DNA of 64,000 nt from Pseudomonas sp. M47T1 (lineage in GTDB: Bacteria; Pseudomonadota; Gammaproteobacteria; Pseudomonadales; Pseudomonadaceae). Where the stretch lies: NCBI RefSeq assembly GCF_000263855.1, contig NZ_AJWX01000008.1, positions 62,001 through 126,000 on the forward strand, read 5' to 3'. The translations under genes were made by a program, and so were the position numbers. Shown one piece after another: positions 48,816-59,000 of this stretch (position 1 is its first letter; every line of letters begins with the position of its first letter). Below the pieces are notes generated by a model that was given only the letters and a program-made list of their open reading frames with translations, was not told where the DNA came from and did not search any database.

Positions 48816-50060
48816 CTACTCCGGGGAGCGGAAGCTGAGGCTGTAGTTGACCGCTTTCGGCCCCGGGTCAAGGATATCCAGGGAGATATGGATTGGCGTT
48901 TGCGGTGGCATCTCCGCGCCCCCGGCCAGCTCGCCCGACAGGTATTCGCCCGGCTTGAACCGACGACTGGCAATCAGGTGGCCATTGAGGTCGGCGAAGC
49001 GCAGCTCCAGCAGCGGGAACGGCTGGGAGAACGCCGCACGGTTGTAGATGATGGCATCCACCACCAGCGCGCCGTTGAAGTCCGGGTGGCTGCGCACCAC
49101 CAGGTTGCTGCTCTTGATCTTGTCGATGTCGACCTTGGACGGCACGTTGCAGCCAAGGCTCGGGCACACCTGCTGGAACAACGGCCGGTACTGGTCCTGG
49201 CGGGCCAGTTCGTCGAAGTGGTACCACACGTACTGCCCGGCCAGGGCCAAGGCGGCCACCAGGGTCAGCAGCATCCACAGAAGGCGCTTGCCCCATGGGG
49301 TGCGGCGTTTCTGCCAATCCAGTTGCAGCGGGTCGTCCATCAGGTCCAGCAGCGGTGCGTCGCGCAGGTTGGGTTCGCTGCGTTCGTGCTTGTGCTTGCC
49401 AGGGCGCGGGGCGGGTTCGTCCGCTTCTTCGTCGTCATCGTCGGCGTCGATGGCCGACAGACGGTCGCCACGGGCGGGCAGGTCGTCGTCGGCGCGCAGC
49501 GTGCCGATGGTTGGCTCGTGGTGCTGGGGGGGTGCCAGCGACAGCGACGGTTCGGTGCGCGGGTCGGCGGCCCGCGGCGCTTCATCCAGCGGTGGGTCGC
49601 GCTCGATGATGGGCGGCACCGGGTCGTCTTGGTGCAGTTCTTCATCGTCGGCGTGGGTGCCGAAGGGTTTCTCGTTCCACGCCTCCAGCGGCTCGTCGCG
49701 GCTGGCACTGAAGGACTCGTCGCGGCCCGGTTGGTCTCTGAAGGCCTTGGCCGGCTGGATCTCGCGTTGTTCCAGGCGAGCCAGCTCGCCGTCCAGGTCC
49801 AGTTTGTCCAGGTCCAGTTCGTTGGCCGACCACTCGCGCAGGCTGATGGGCGCGGCGCGGCGCTCCTGGGCAGGCGTTACCGGTGGCGGTGCCACAGGTT
49901 CCTGGCGGCCGGCGCTCTGCTCCAGCAATTGCCGGGCAGCGTTGAACACTTGCAGGCAGGCGCCGCAACGCACCACCCCGCGGGCCACACTCAGTTGAGT
50001 GTGGCTGACGCGAAAGCTGGTCTGGCAATGGGGGCACTGGGTGACGAAACTGTCGGTCAT
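48816..50060 (-). CDS. Zinc-ribbon and DUF3426 membrane protein
   Basis: 414 residues: an MJ0042-type zinc ribbon at the N-terminus (CPHCQTSFRV...GVVRCGACLQVF), a long acidic, low-complexity linker (about 60-240), one membrane helix (LLWMLLTLVAALALAGQYVW) and a C-terminal DUF3426 domain (YRPLFQQVCPSLGCNVP). Function unknown; the gene commonly sits next to prmA in Pseudomonas. Confidence 0.87.
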   Translation of the reverse strand: MTDSFVTQCPHCQTSFRVSHTQLSVARGVVRCGACLQVFNAARQLLEQSAGRQEPVAPPPVTPAQERRAAPISLREWSANELDLDKLDLDGELARLEQREIQPAKAFRDQPGRDESFSASRDEPLEAWNEKPFGTHADDEELHQDDPVPPIIERDPPLDEAPRAADPRTEPSLSLAPPQHHEPTIGTLRADDDLPARGDRLSAIDADDDDEEADEPAPRPGKHKHERSEPNLRDAPLLDLMDDPLQLDWQKRRTPWGKRLLWMLLTLVAALALAGQYVWYHFDELARQDQYRPLFQQVCPSLGCNVPSKVDIDKIKSSNLVVRSHPDFNGALVVDAIIYNRAAFSQPFPLLELRFADLNGHLIASRRFKPGEYLSGELAGGAEMPPQTPIHISLDILDPGPKAVNYSLSFRSPE

Positions 50061-50100
50061 GCGCGGGTCCGGGTTAGGCAGACGGCCATTCTAGGCGCTC

Positions 50101-50979
50101 TCAGCGACGACGACCACTGATCCGTACCCAGCCATCGCGGTTGGCGATAGGGTCCAGGTCGAAGTCCGCGGCGTAGGCTGCTGCCACGTCCTCACCCTGC
50201 TCGGCAAGAATGCCCGACAGCGCCAGGCGGCCGCCGCTCTTGACCAGGGTGCTGAGCTGCGGTGCCAGGGAAACCAGCGGGCCGGCCAGGATGTTGGCCA
50301 CCAGCACGTCGGCCTGCACCTGCGGCAGGTCTTGGGGCAGGTACAGGGGGAATTGCTCGTCGGCAACGCCGTTGCGCTGGGCGTTGTCGCGCGAGGCTTC
50401 CAGCGCCTGCACGTCAATGTCGGTGCCCACGGCTTCTTTTGCGCCCAGCAGCAACGCAGCGATGGCGAGGATGCCCGAGCCGCAGCCGAAGTCCAGCACG
50501 TTGCTGCCGTTCAGGTCCTGGCCGTCCAGCCACTCAAGGCACAGCGCGGTAGTGGGGTGGGTACCGGTACCGAACGCCAGGCCCGGGTCCAGCAGCAGGT
50601 TCACCGCGCCAGGTTCGGGGGCGGCGTGCCAGCTTGGCACGATCCACAGCCGCTGGCCGAAGCGCATGGGGTGGAAGTTGTCCATCCAACTGCGCTCCCA
50701 GTCCTGGTCTTCAATGACTTCGGCGTGGTGCTCGGGCAATGCGGCGCCGGTCAGCAGCTCCAGGTGCGCGAACACGCTGGCAGGCTCTGCATCGGCTTCG
50801 AACAGCGCCAGCAGGTGGGTGTGGGTCCACAGCGGCGTGGTGTTGAGCTCTGGCTCGAAGATAGGCTGGTCTTCGGCGTCCATGAAGGTGACCGAAACGG
50901 CGCCGACTTCCAGCAGGGCGTCTTCGTAGGTTTCGGCTTGTTCTGGGCTGATGGCCAGACGGACTTGTAGCCAGGGCAT
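50101..50979 (-). CDS. prmA: Ribosomal protein L11 methyltransferase PrmA
   Basis: 292 residues: N-terminal substrate-recognition domain ([16 protein letters not shown]) and a Rossmann methylase with [20 protein letters not shown] and ANILAGPL. It trimethylates L11 using S-adenosylmethionine. The motif [16 protein letters not shown] is diagnostic. Confidence 0.97.
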   Translation of the reverse strand: MPWLQVRLAISPEQAETYEDALLEVGAVSVTFMDAEDQPIFEPELNTTPLWTHTHLLALFEADAEPASVFAHLELLTGAALPEHHAEVIEDQDWERSWMDNFHPMRFGQRLWIVPSWHAAPEPGAVNLLLDPGLAFGTGTHPTTALCLEWLDGQDLNGSNVLDFGCGSGILAIAALLLGAKEAVGTDIDVQALEASRDNAQRNGVADEQFPLYLPQDLPQVQADVLVANILAGPLVSLAPQLSTLVKSGGRLALSGILAEQGEDVAAAYAADFDLDPIANRDGWVRISGRRR

Positions 50980-51071
50980 GGCGGGTACCTTTGGAATCGG
51001 GAGCTAAAGGGCGGCAGTTTACTAGAGCGCGCCGCTAAAAGCTTCTGACCAAGACGGTTACACGCTACCAC

Positions 51072-51162
51072 TGTAGGCGCGGGCTGTGTCCGCGAAGGCC
51101 GCACCGCATCGCTTCAGGTATTGCGCGGCGCCTGGTTCGTAAACACGGTCCGCTCCTGCAGG
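51072..51162. repeat. REP-type inverted repeat (family 1 variant)
   Basis: TGTAGGCGCGGGCTGTGTCCGCGAA with a degenerate inverse ending CGGTCCGCTCCTGCA. It lies between accC and prmA, next to the accC terminator. Confidence 0.75.
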
Positions 51163-51177
51163 GGCGCTTTGCGGGCA

Positions 51178-51208
51178 TAAAAAAACCGGCCGCGGGGGCC
51201 GGTTTCTG
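51178..51208 (-). terminator. Rho-independent terminator of accBC
   Basis: CCGGCCCCCGCGGCCGG forms a GC-rich hairpin on the minus strand followed by TTTTTTT, 23 bases after accC. Confidence 0.88.
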
Positions 51209-51231
51209 GTGCAGCTATCTACAGCCGTGAA

Positions 51232-52593
51232 TCACTTCTGGGCAGCCAGCTTGTGTTCCAGGTAGTGGATGTTGACGCCACCCTTGCAGAAGCCTTCGTC
51301 GCGAGTGAGGTCGCGGTGCAGCGGGATGTTGGTCTTGATCCCGTCCACCACGATTTCGTCCAGGGCGTTGCGCATGCGCGCCATGGCTTCGTCGCGGTCC
51401 TTGCCGTAGGTGATCAACTTGCCGATCAGCGAATCGTAGTTCGGCGGAACGGCATAACCACTGTACAGGTGCGAATCGACGCGAACGCCGTTGCCGCCTG
51501 GGGCGTGGAAGTGCTTGACCGTGCCTGGGCTCGGAATGAAGTTCTTTGGGTCTTCGGCGTTGATGCGGCATTCCAGCGAGTGACCGCGGATGACCACGTC
51601 GTCCTGGGTGAAGGACAGCGGGTTGCCGGCGGCAATGCTGAGCATTTCCTTGACGATGTCGATACCGGTGACCATTTCCGAAACCGGGTGCTCGACCTGT
51701 ACGCGGGTGTTCATTTCGATGAAATAGAACGCACCATTCTCATACAGGAACTCGAAGGTGCCGGCGCCACGGTAGCCGATGTCGATGCACGCCTTGACGC
51801 AGCGGGCGAACACCAGTTGGCGAGCTTCTTCGTCGATGCCCGGTGCAGGCGCTTCTTCCAGCACCTTTTGGTGACGACGTTGCAGCGAACAGTCGCGGTC
51901 ACCCAGGTGAATGGCATGGCCCTGTCCGTCGGACAGTACCTGAACTTCCACGTGGCGTGGGTTGGTCAGGAACTTCTCCAGGTACACCATCGGGTTGCCG
52001 AACGCAGCACCGGCTTCGGTGCGGGTCAGCTTGGCCGAGGAGATCAGGTCCTCTTCCTTGTGCACCACGCGCATGCCGCGACCACCGCCGCCGCCAGCGG
52101 CCTTGATGATCACCGGGTAGCCCACTTCACGGCCAATGCGCAGGGCTTCTGCTTCGTCTTCCGGCAGCGGGCCGTCGGAACCGGGAACGGTCGGTACGCC
52201 GGCTTCGATCATGGCGTGCTTGGCCGAAACCTTGTCGCCCATCAGGCGAATGGTGTCGGCTTTCGGGCCGATGAAGGCGAAACCGGATTTCTCGACCTGT
52301 TCGGCAAAGTCGGCGTTTTCAGCCAGGAAGCCGTAGCCAGGGTGAATGGCGGTGGCGCCAGTCACTTCGGCAGCCGCGATGATTGCCGGGATGTGCAGGT
52401 AGGATTGCGCAGCCGGTGCCGGACCGATGCAAACGGATTCGTCTGCCAGGCCCAGGTGCATCAGCTCCTTGTCGGCCTTGGAGTAGACGGCAACAGTCTT
52501 GATACCCATTTCCTTGCAAGCGCGCAGGATCCGCAGGGCGATTTCGCCGCGGTTGGCAATCAGGACTTTTTCCAATTTCGCAGGTTGGGACAT
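51232..52593 (-). CDS. accC: Biotin carboxylase AccC
   Basis: 453 residues, ATP-grasp subunit of acetyl-CoA carboxylase: [64 protein letters not shown]. It carboxylates biotin on AccB, the first committed step of fatty acid synthesis. The ATG at 52593 has GGAGAGCCAACG upstream. It follows accB by 17 bases. Confidence 0.98.
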   Translation of the reverse strand: MSQPAKLEKVLIANRGEIALRILRACKEMGIKTVAVYSKADKELMHLGLADESVCIGPAPAAQSYLHIPAIIAAAEVTGATAIHPGYGFLAENADFAEQVEKSGFAFIGPKADTIRLMGDKVSAKHAMIEAGVPTVPGSDGPLPEDEAEALRIGREVGYPVIIKAAGGGGGRGMRVVHKEEDLISSAKLTRTEAGAAFGNPMVYLEKFLTNPRHVEVQVLSDGQGHAIHLGDRDCSLQRRHQKVLEEAPAPGIDEEARQLVFARCVKACIDIGYRGAGTFEFLYENGAFYFIEMNTRVQVEHPVSEMVTGIDIVKEMLSIAAGNPLSFTQDDVVIRGHSLECRINAEDPKNFIPSPGTVKHFHAPGGNGVRVDSHLYSGYAVPPNYDSLIGKLITYGKDRDEAMARMRNALDEIVVDGIKTNIPLHRDLTRDEGFCKGGVNIHYLEHKLAAQK

Positions 52594-52610
52594 CGTTGGC
52601 TCTCCGCGAT

Positions 52611-53063
52611 TCAAACGATGGTGAACAGCGGCTGGTCGAACTCAACCGGCTGGCCGTCTTCCACGAGGATCGATTCGATCACACCGCTGGTTTCAGCTTC
52701 GATGTGGTTCATCATCTTCATCGCTTCGACGATGCACAGGGTGTCGCCTTTCTTCACGGTCTGGCCGACTTCAACGAAGGCTGGCGAGGCTGGCGAAGCT
52801 TTGCGGTAGAAGGTACCGACCATTGGCGAGCGGGCCACGGTGCCGTTCAGTTTTGGTGCGGCAGGTGCTTCGGCGGCGGCCGGAGCGGCAGCAACCGGGG
52901 CGGCGACTGGCGCGGCCATTGGAGCCGGTGCGTAGTACTGCTGGGCCGGGGTCTTGCTGTGGCGGCTGATCCGTACGGATTCTTCGCCTTCACGAATTTC
53001 CAGCTCGTCGATGCCGGACTCTTCCAGCAGCTCGATCAGTTTCTTGACTTTACGAATATCCAT
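52611..53063 (-). CDS. accB: Biotin carboxyl carrier protein AccB
   Basis: 150 residues: N-terminal helical part, an Ala/Pro-rich linker (about 46-70) and the biotinyl domain with the biotin-accepting Lys116 in EAMKMMNH. It forms an operon with accC. Upstream, where aroQ normally lies in Pseudomonas, is a gap with a probable gene remnant. Confidence 0.98.
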   Translation of the reverse strand: MDIRKVKKLIELLEESGIDELEIREGEESVRISRHSKTPAQQYYAPAPMAAPVAAPVAAAPAAAEAPAAPKLNGTVARSPMVGTFYRKASPASPAFVEVGQTVKKGDTLCIVEAMKMMNHIEAETSGVIESILVEDGQPVEFDQPLFTIV

Positions 53064-53097
53064 TAATCATCAACTCCCAAGGGTCGGTCAGGGGCGT

Positions 53098-53335
53098 TCA
53101 GGTAGTGTGTACAAGCAGTTCCAGGGCGACCTCCCAGCCAGTCGGCATGCGCTGGCGCCAAGGTCGCTGACCACCCGGGCGGCCATGTGGCCTGCCCAGG
53201 TAGCGGCGGAATTTTCTGCGAATGGCCTGTCGGACAATCGCACGTCGAAGAGTGGGATGCTCACTCTTGGCGGCGCGTCACGTTTTGCGTTGATACCAAG
53301 GGCAACTCAAGCGAAAACCAGTGGATCATCTTCAT
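53098..53335 (-). pseudogene. Probable remnant of aroQ (type II 3-dehydroquinate dehydratase)
   Basis: No intact gene lies in 53064-53507. On the minus strand one frame reads AKRDAPPRVSIPLFDVRLSD and then, after RPFAENS, VVSDLGASACRLA; the next frame continues WEVALELL to a stop at 53098-53100. This parallels the C-terminal half of Pseudomonas AroQ as I remember it (RDALLAVSIPFIEVHLSN, EPFRHHS, VICGLGASGYRLALE, then an AL-rich helix), in the same order and spacing. The frame must shift at least once, a TGA interrupts it near 53306, and there is room for only about half the gene. Similarity is by eye, so this is a moderately supported call. Confidence 0.45.
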
Positions 53336-53507
53336 TCGCGGGCTCCCTGCGTGGGCCAGTTGGTGCTGGCGGGGTGACTATGCCGCAATGGGGCGGCGAC
53401 TGTCCAGTCAAGCACAATAGCCAGCACGTTGCCCGATGTTCGCGCAAAATTTATGACTTGTTTAATGAAAAGGGTCACTAAGGCCGATTTTGTACCGGCC
53501 TGGCGGC

Positions 53508-55277
53508 TTATCGCGACATTTGAGCGTCGGCGAGGCTGATCTTGCCGATGAAATCGGCGGTGTTTATCTCGCCGATCACCCTGGCTGCGTGAATTTCCTC
53601 GCCGTTGCCGGCAAAGAACATCAGCGCAGGCGGGCCGAACAGCTTGTAGCGGTCCAGCAGGGCGCGTTGTTCGGCGTTGCTGTCGGTGACGTCGACGCGG
53701 ATCTGCTGGTAACCCGCCAGGCGTGATCTCACCTCGGGGTCGGTGAGCACGTCGTGCTCGATGACCTTGCAACTGATGCACCAGTCGGCGTACCAGTCCA
53801 GTGTCAGCGGCGTGCCGGCCTGTTTGGCTGCGGCAAGCGCCTGGTCCAGTTGCGCAGGGGTGGTGACCGTCGACCAGGTGTTGCCGGGCGCCACGGCACT
53901 GGCGACGGCCGGTGAAGGGAGTGGGTGCAGCGGATCGCTCTGGCCACTGAGTGCGCCATACCAGCAGGCCACGGCGTACACCATCAACAGCAGGCCAAGC
54001 AGTTGGGCCAGGCGCTGACGCGGGGCCTTGTAGACGAACTCGAGGGCGCCCATGAACAGGCCGACACCGGCGGCCAGCAAACCGGCCAGCAGCAGCGTCA
54101 GCGGGCCGGGCAGAACGCGGCTGAGCAGGCCGACGGCCAGGCCCAGCAGCAGCACGCCAATGGCGTTCTTGACCACCACAAGCCACGGGCCGCTCTTGGG
54201 CAGCCACGTGGCGCCGCCCACGGCAATGACCATCAACGGCACGCCCATGCCCAGGCCCAGGGCGAACAGTTTCAAGGCGCCGCCCACGGCATCGCCGGTG
54301 GTGCTGATATACAGCAGCGCGCCTGCCAGCGGGGCGGATACACACGGCGACACCAACAGGCTGGACAGCACGCCCATTACCGCAGCCCCCCACAGTGAGC
54401 CGCCCTGGGCGTTACCGGCAATGCGGTCCAGGCGATGGCTGACGGCAGCCGGTAGCTTGAGTTCGAACACGCCGAACATGGAAATGGCAAACACCACGAA
54501 GAACGCCGAAAACGGTGCCAGCACCCAGGCCGACTGCAGCCGGGCTTGCAGGTTCAGCCCGGCGCCGAACAGCCCCATCAGGGCGCCCAGGATGGCAAAG
54601 CACAGGGCCATGGGCAGCACGTAGGCCAGCGACAGGGCGTAGCGGCGCAACTTGCTGCTTTGCCCGCGCATCACCACCGCCGACAGGATCGGCAGCATGG
54701 GCAGCACGCAGGGAGTGAAGGTCAGGCCCACGCCGGCCAGTACGTAGAGCAGCAATTCACTCCACGACCAGCCTCGCGTTGGCGTTGCCTCGGCGGCTGA
54801 GACAACGGTTGCTGCCCCGCCATCGATTGCCAGCTTCTCGGTTTCCGGTGGGTAGCACAGCCCCTTGTCGGCGCAGCCCTGGTAGGTCACTGCCAGGGTG
54901 AAAGGGCGCTTGTCGGCCGGGTCGCGGGGCAGGGTGATCTCGACGATGCCGTGGTACACCTCCACATCGCCAAAGTAGTCGTCGTGCTTCTTCTCGCCAT
55001 TGGGAATCTGCGGCGCGCCCAGCTTGATGTCCGCCGGCGTGGGCTTGAACTGGAAGCGATGGCGATACAGGTAGTAGCCGTCGGTGGCTACGAACTGCAA
55101 AACGATGGCCTCAGGCGTGGTCTTGCTGACGTTGAGCTGGAAAGCCTGGTGCACTGGCAAAAAGTCGCTGTTGTTCAGGGCACTGCCGAGGGTGGCGCTG
55201 GGGCGGTTGTCCAGCAGGCTCGCGCCCATGGCAGGCAGGGTCAGCACCAGTAACAGAAGGCAAAGCAGGCGGCGCAT
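53508..55277 (-). CDS. dsbD: Thiol:disulfide interchange protein DsbD
   Basis: 589 residues: signal peptide, N-terminal immunoglobulin-like domain with the catalytic pair in GCADKGLCYPPETE, eight-helix membrane domain (FTPCVLPMLPILSAVV, SPCVSAPLAGALLY) and a C-terminal thioredoxin domain with DWYADWCISCKVIE. It carries electrons from cytoplasmic thioredoxin to periplasmic DsbC/DsbG. Start at 55277 (MRRLLCLLLL) preferred over 55310. Confidence 0.96.
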   Translation of the reverse strand: MRRLLCLLLLVLTLPAMGASLLDNRPSATLGSALNNSDFLPVHQAFQLNVSKTTPEAIVLQFVATDGYYLYRHRFQFKPTPADIKLGAPQIPNGEKKHDDYFGDVEVYHGIVEITLPRDPADKRPFTLAVTYQGCADKGLCYPPETEKLAIDGGAATVVSAAEATPTRGWSWSELLLYVLAGVGLTFTPCVLPMLPILSAVVMRGQSSKLRRYALSLAYVLPMALCFAILGALMGLFGAGLNLQARLQSAWVLAPFSAFFVVFAISMFGVFELKLPAAVSHRLDRIAGNAQGGSLWGAAVMGVLSSLLVSPCVSAPLAGALLYISTTGDAVGGALKLFALGLGMGVPLMVIAVGGATWLPKSGPWLVVVKNAIGVLLLGLAVGLLSRVLPGPLTLLLAGLLAAGVGLFMGALEFVYKAPRQRLAQLLGLLLMVYAVACWYGALSGQSDPLHPLPSPAVASAVAPGNTWSTVTTPAQLDQALAAAKQAGTPLTLDWYADWCISCKVIEHDVLTDPEVRSRLAGYQQIRVDVTDSNAEQRALLDRYKLFGPPALMFFAGNGEEIHAARVIGEINTADFIGKISLADAQMSR

Positions 55278-55484
55278 GGCAATCTCGCGAAGCAAAAGTC
55301 TGCGCATCATAGCCCAGCGGGATTCCCTGTGCAGGTGACAGGGTTGTTACTTGATCCTTCAGTCGCCCGAGGCGCCCAAATCCCGTCCGCACTGCCGCAG
55401 GCTGCGAAGGCCCGTACCGTGGGCCCGCAGTTGGCATGACACCGCTGAAGGCCCTGCGAACCTTTTCGCCGCCTGGCGGCAGCT

Positions 55485-57104
55485 CTACGGGTGATCGCTT
55501 GTCTGGATACGGTTTCGCCCTGCGCCCTTGGCGAGGTACAGCGCCTCGTCGGCCTGGGCGGCCATGCTCAGGCTGTCACTGCTTTCGCTCATCTGCACCA
55601 CGCCGGCGCTGAAGGTGCAGCGCAGGTCGTGGGGCTGGGCGGGGTAGTGGATCTCGGCGAAGCGCTGGCGAATTTCGTCCAGCACGTCATGGGCCGCGTG
55701 GATATCGGTGTCGGGCATGACAATGGCGAATTCTTCGCCGCCATAGCGGCCAATGAAGTCGGTCTTGCGCAGGCGCTGCTTGAGGAACAGCGCCAGGCTC
55801 TTGATCACGCGGTCGCCCATGGGGTGGCCGTGGCTGTCGTTGACCTTCTTGAAGTGGTCGATGTCGAGCATGGCGAAGCTTAGCGGCTTGCCTTCGCGGC
55901 GGGCGCGAAAGGCGCAGTCTTCCAGCAGTTGCAGGATGTGCGTGTGGTTGTACAGCCCGGTGAGGCTGTCGCGCACCATGCGTGACTTGAGGTTGCGCGC
56001 CCGAGAGGCGCGGTTGCGCACCGTGGTGATCAGGTGCCGCGAGCGGATGGGCTTGGTCAGGAAGTCGTCACCGCCCTCGCTCATAGCGTCCAGCTGCTTG
56101 TCCAGGTCGTCTTCGGCCGACAGGTAAATGATCGGCACGCTCACGTAGCGGTCGTTGTGGCGAATGACCTTGGCCAGTTCCGTGCCCGTGCACGCTGGCA
56201 TATACATATCCAGGATGATCAGGTCGGGCTGAAAGTCGGCCAGTTCGGCCATGGTGCCAATCGGGTCGATCAGGGTGCGGGTGACGATACCGGCGCCGTT
56301 TAGCAGGCGCTCGGTGTGCATCGCCTGGGCCCGCGAGTCGTCGATGATCAGTACCTTGAACGGTTCGTACTGGGCCACGCAGGTCAGCGCTTCGATCTTC
56401 TCCAACAGGCTGGAGGCTTCCAGCGCACCGGTCAGGAACTCCTGCCCGCCGGCGCGCACGGCCGCCAGGCGGGTGGGAGTGTCGGTTTCGTGCAGGCTGA
56501 AAAACAGCAGCGGCAAGCGCGGGTCCTGGCCTTCCTGGGCCGCGGCGGCCAGTTGCAGGCCAACGCCGCAGCCGCCGAAATCAACGTCCATGACGATGGC
56601 GGCGGGCTGGCGTTCCAGCAAAGACGCCTGAAAAGCCGCCACGCTGTCCAGCGCCTGGGCGTACAGCCCGAAAAACTCCAGCTGCATGGCCAGGCGCTCG
56701 CCGCGCTCGGCGTCCTGTAACAACACGTAGACGGGTTTGCGCAACGGGGGCAGGGGCGTCTGGTCGAGCTCGTCGCCGTGGCGCAGGCCGGTGCGCGACA
56801 AGCGCTGCATCAGGCGGTTGAGCTCATTGATCAGCTCACTGCTCAGGCGCCCGCGGTTGTCTTCCACCGCCAGCAGTACCTGGTTCAGGTTGCGGGCGAT
56901 CACCGTGTGTTCAGGCTGCTCGAACCGTTCGGCGAAGCGCAGCAGCCGCAAGTTGGCCTCGTTGAGTTCGCACAGGTCTTCGGCAGACCACTCACTGCGC
57001 TGCAGCCGCTGCCATGTCTCCAGGATGTGGCGGGCCTGGTAAATGACGCGCTGGGCGAAGTGGTGCTTGAGGCGCTCTCGGCTGGGATCGTCTGGTTCGG
57101 TCAT
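55485..57104 (-). CDS. gcbA: Response-regulator diguanylate cyclase, GcbA-like
   Basis: 539 residues: a helical N-terminus, a divergent receiver-like domain (about 125-245), a canonical receiver (about 250-370, LIIDDSRAQ...LIILDMYMPA) and a GGDEF domain with RYGGEEFAIVMPD. The inhibitory site RKTD lies exactly five residues before GGEEF, so the cyclase is probably active and product-inhibited. Domain order, length and the dsbD neighbour match GcbA of P. fluorescens / PA4843 of P. aeruginosa, which promote attachment through c-di-GMP. Confidence 0.88.
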   Translation of the reverse strand: MTEPDDPSRERLKHHFAQRVIYQARHILETWQRLQRSEWSAEDLCELNEANLRLLRFAERFEQPEHTVIARNLNQVLLAVEDNRGRLSSELINELNRLMQRLSRTGLRHGDELDQTPLPPLRKPVYVLLQDAERGERLAMQLEFFGLYAQALDSVAAFQASLLERQPAAIVMDVDFGGCGVGLQLAAAAQEGQDPRLPLLFFSLHETDTPTRLAAVRAGGQEFLTGALEASSLLEKIEALTCVAQYEPFKVLIIDDSRAQAMHTERLLNGAGIVTRTLIDPIGTMAELADFQPDLIILDMYMPACTGTELAKVIRHNDRYVSVPIIYLSAEDDLDKQLDAMSEGGDDFLTKPIRSRHLITTVRNRASRARNLKSRMVRDSLTGLYNHTHILQLLEDCAFRARREGKPLSFAMLDIDHFKKVNDSHGHPMGDRVIKSLALFLKQRLRKTDFIGRYGGEEFAIVMPDTDIHAAHDVLDEIRQRFAEIHYPAQPHDLRCTFSAGVVQMSESSDSLSMAAQADEALYLAKGAGRNRIQTSDHP

Positions 57105-57379
57105 ATCCTGACTACTTGTTAGGTGATGCTGCGACTCGATAGTGGCTCTATGCTAGCACCACTTTGCTTTCACGCGACTGTCATGGAACAAATAACCCTG
57201 TAACGTGTGTATTCATTTCATGACCTATTGGTCGCTTATGCCTGCGGCGCCGCTTGATTTATAGTGCAGGCCAGGATCGACAACCCCGCAGCGCCTCGGA
57301 CCCCGGTTTGAGGCGCGCTGGCACGATGCGCGGGGCTTGCGGTCGAACCCTTGAATTCAGTGATTGAAAGGATATAGCC

Positions 57380-58462
57380 ATGCTGGACTGGAAGAACCGC
57401 ACAGGCAAAGGCGCACCCCGCGAGCCCGCCGACAGCAAGGGCCCTGCCAAGGACCGGCCGCGCAGCTACCTGGGTGGCTTGCTGGTCAGCCGGGCATTGC
57501 TGTCGGTGGTAGGCCTGTACCTGGTGGTCACCGGCCTGCTGGGCTGGTACTGGAGCGAAGAGCCGGCGTTGTTCCCGGTGCAGCAGCACGCCCAGGAAGC
57601 GGCAGCGCGCGAGGGCCACAAGATGGTGGTCGGCTACACCACCGTCGAAACCCTCAAGACCGTGGCCGGCACGCTGCTTAACAAGCCCGGTGGCTATATT
57701 TCCAACGACCGTTTTCCGCCAGGCCTGTGGATGGACAACATGCCCAGCTGGGAATACGGCGTGCTGGTGCAGGTGCGTGACCTGACCCGCGCCATGCGCA
57801 AGGACTTTGCCCGCTCCCAGTCCCAGTCGGCTGAAGATGCGGACCTGGTGCGTGCCGAGCCGAAGTTCAACTTCGACAACAAGAGCTGGATCTGGCCGTC
57901 CAGCGAGTCCGAGTTCCAGGACGGCATCAATTCCCTGAGCCGCTACCAGGCACGCCTGTCCGACCCGAACCAGACGGGTGCGCTGTTCTACCCGCGCGCC
58001 GACAACCTCAACAACTGGCTGGGTGACGTGGCCACGCGCCTGGGCTCGCTGTCCCAGCGCCTGTCCGCCAGCGTTGGCCGGGTGAAGCTCAACACCACGT
58101 CGAAAACCGAGACCGTGGTGCCAGGCCAGGCGCCGCAGCTTGAGGAAGAGATTGTCGAAACCCCGTGGATGCAGATCGATAACGTGTTCTATGAAGCACG
58201 TGGCCAGGCGTGGGCGTTGTCGCACATGCTGCGGGCCATCGAGGTCGACTTCGCCGACGTGCTGGCCAAGAAGAACGCCACCGTCAGCGTGCGCCAGATC
58301 ATCCGTGAGCTGGAGGCTTCCCAGGAGCCGGTATGGAGCCCCATGATCCTCAATGGCAGCGGCTTCGGCATCCTGGCCAACCACTCGCTGGTCATGGCCA
58401 ACTACATTTCGCGCGCCAACGCGGCGGTTATCGACCTTCGTCAACTGCTGTCCCAGGGGTGA
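57380..58462 (+). CDS. DUF2333 family protein
   Basis: 360 residues with one N-terminal membrane helix (LLSVVGLYLVVTGLLGWYW, about 34-52) and a periplasmic helical domain with GGYISNDRFPPGLWMDNMPS and WPSSESEFQDGI. It is conserved in Pseudomonas at this site between the gcbA-like and Nudix genes; function unknown. The 275-base divergent gap upstream holds the promoters of it and gcbA. The Nudix gene follows after three bases. Confidence 0.88.
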   Translation: MLDWKNRTGKGAPREPADSKGPAKDRPRSYLGGLLVSRALLSVVGLYLVVTGLLGWYWSEEPALFPVQQHAQEAAAREGHKMVVGYTTVETLKTVAGTLLNKPGGYISNDRFPPGLWMDNMPSWEYGVLVQVRDLTRAMRKDFARSQSQSAEDADLVRAEPKFNFDNKSWIWPSSESEFQDGINSLSRYQARLSDPNQTGALFYPRADNLNNWLGDVATRLGSLSQRLSASVGRVKLNTTSKTETVVPGQAPQLEEEIVETPWMQIDNVFYEARGQAWALSHMLRAIEVDFADVLAKKNATVSVRQIIRELEASQEPVWSPMILNGSGFGILANHSLVMANYISRANAAVIDLRQLLSQG

Positions 58463-58465
58463 CGG

Positions 58466-58996
58466 ATGTCGTACTCCGATAAAGAAGCGGCGCACCGCGC
58501 CGCCTCTGACGCCGAAGCCATTGCCTGGGTGGACGAGCAGGATCACGTGCTGGGCGCCTTGCCGCGCCAGCAGTTGCGCGACCGTGGCCTGATTGGCCGA
58601 GCCACCTTCATCCTGTTGTTCAACTCGGCGGGCGAGCTGTGCGTGCACCGCCGAACCCTGAGCAAGGCCGTGTACCCCGGTTATTGGGACGTGGCGGCGG
58701 GCGGCATGGTCAGCGCCGGTGAAAGCTACGAAGACTCGGCGGCCCGCGAGCTGGCCGAAGAGCTGGGTGTGTCGGGCGTAGTCCTGGCCGCCCATGGTCA
58801 TTTCTTTTTCGACGAACCCTGCAACCGCGCTTGGTGCTCGGTGTTTTCCGCCGTGTGGGACGGGCTATTGAACGTGCAGCCCGAAGAGGTGATGGAAGCA
58901 GTGTTCATGCCGGTGGCGCAGGCGCTGGCCGAAAGTGAAACCCGGCCCTATTGCCCCGATTCGCTGATGGCACTTCAGTTGTACTTGAGCCCATAG
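58466..58996 (+). CDS. Nudix hydrolase (YfcD-like)
   Basis: 176 residues with a complete Nudix box GGMVSAGESYEDSAARELAE followed by ELGV (GX5EX7REUXEEXGU). It hydrolyses an unidentified nucleoside diphosphate derivative; the isopentenyl-diphosphate-isomerase-like start (WVDEQDHVLGALPRQQL) matches the YfcD group. Co-transcribed with the DUF2333 gene. Confidence 0.9.
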   Translation: MSYSDKEAAHRAASDAEAIAWVDEQDHVLGALPRQQLRDRGLIGRATFILLFNSAGELCVHRRTLSKAVYPGYWDVAAGGMVSAGESYEDSAARELAEELGVSGVVLAAHGHFFFDEPCNRAWCSVFSAVWDGLLNVQPEEVMEAVFMPVAQALAESETRPYCPDSLMALQLYLSP

Positions 58997-59000
58997 CTCC

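Noticed and set aside
53332..54393. 353-codon minus-strand frame overlapping dsbD
   Set aside because: It is a shifted frame of dsbD, Arg/Gly-rich and without domains; only its last part leaves dsbD and that is the aroQ gap.
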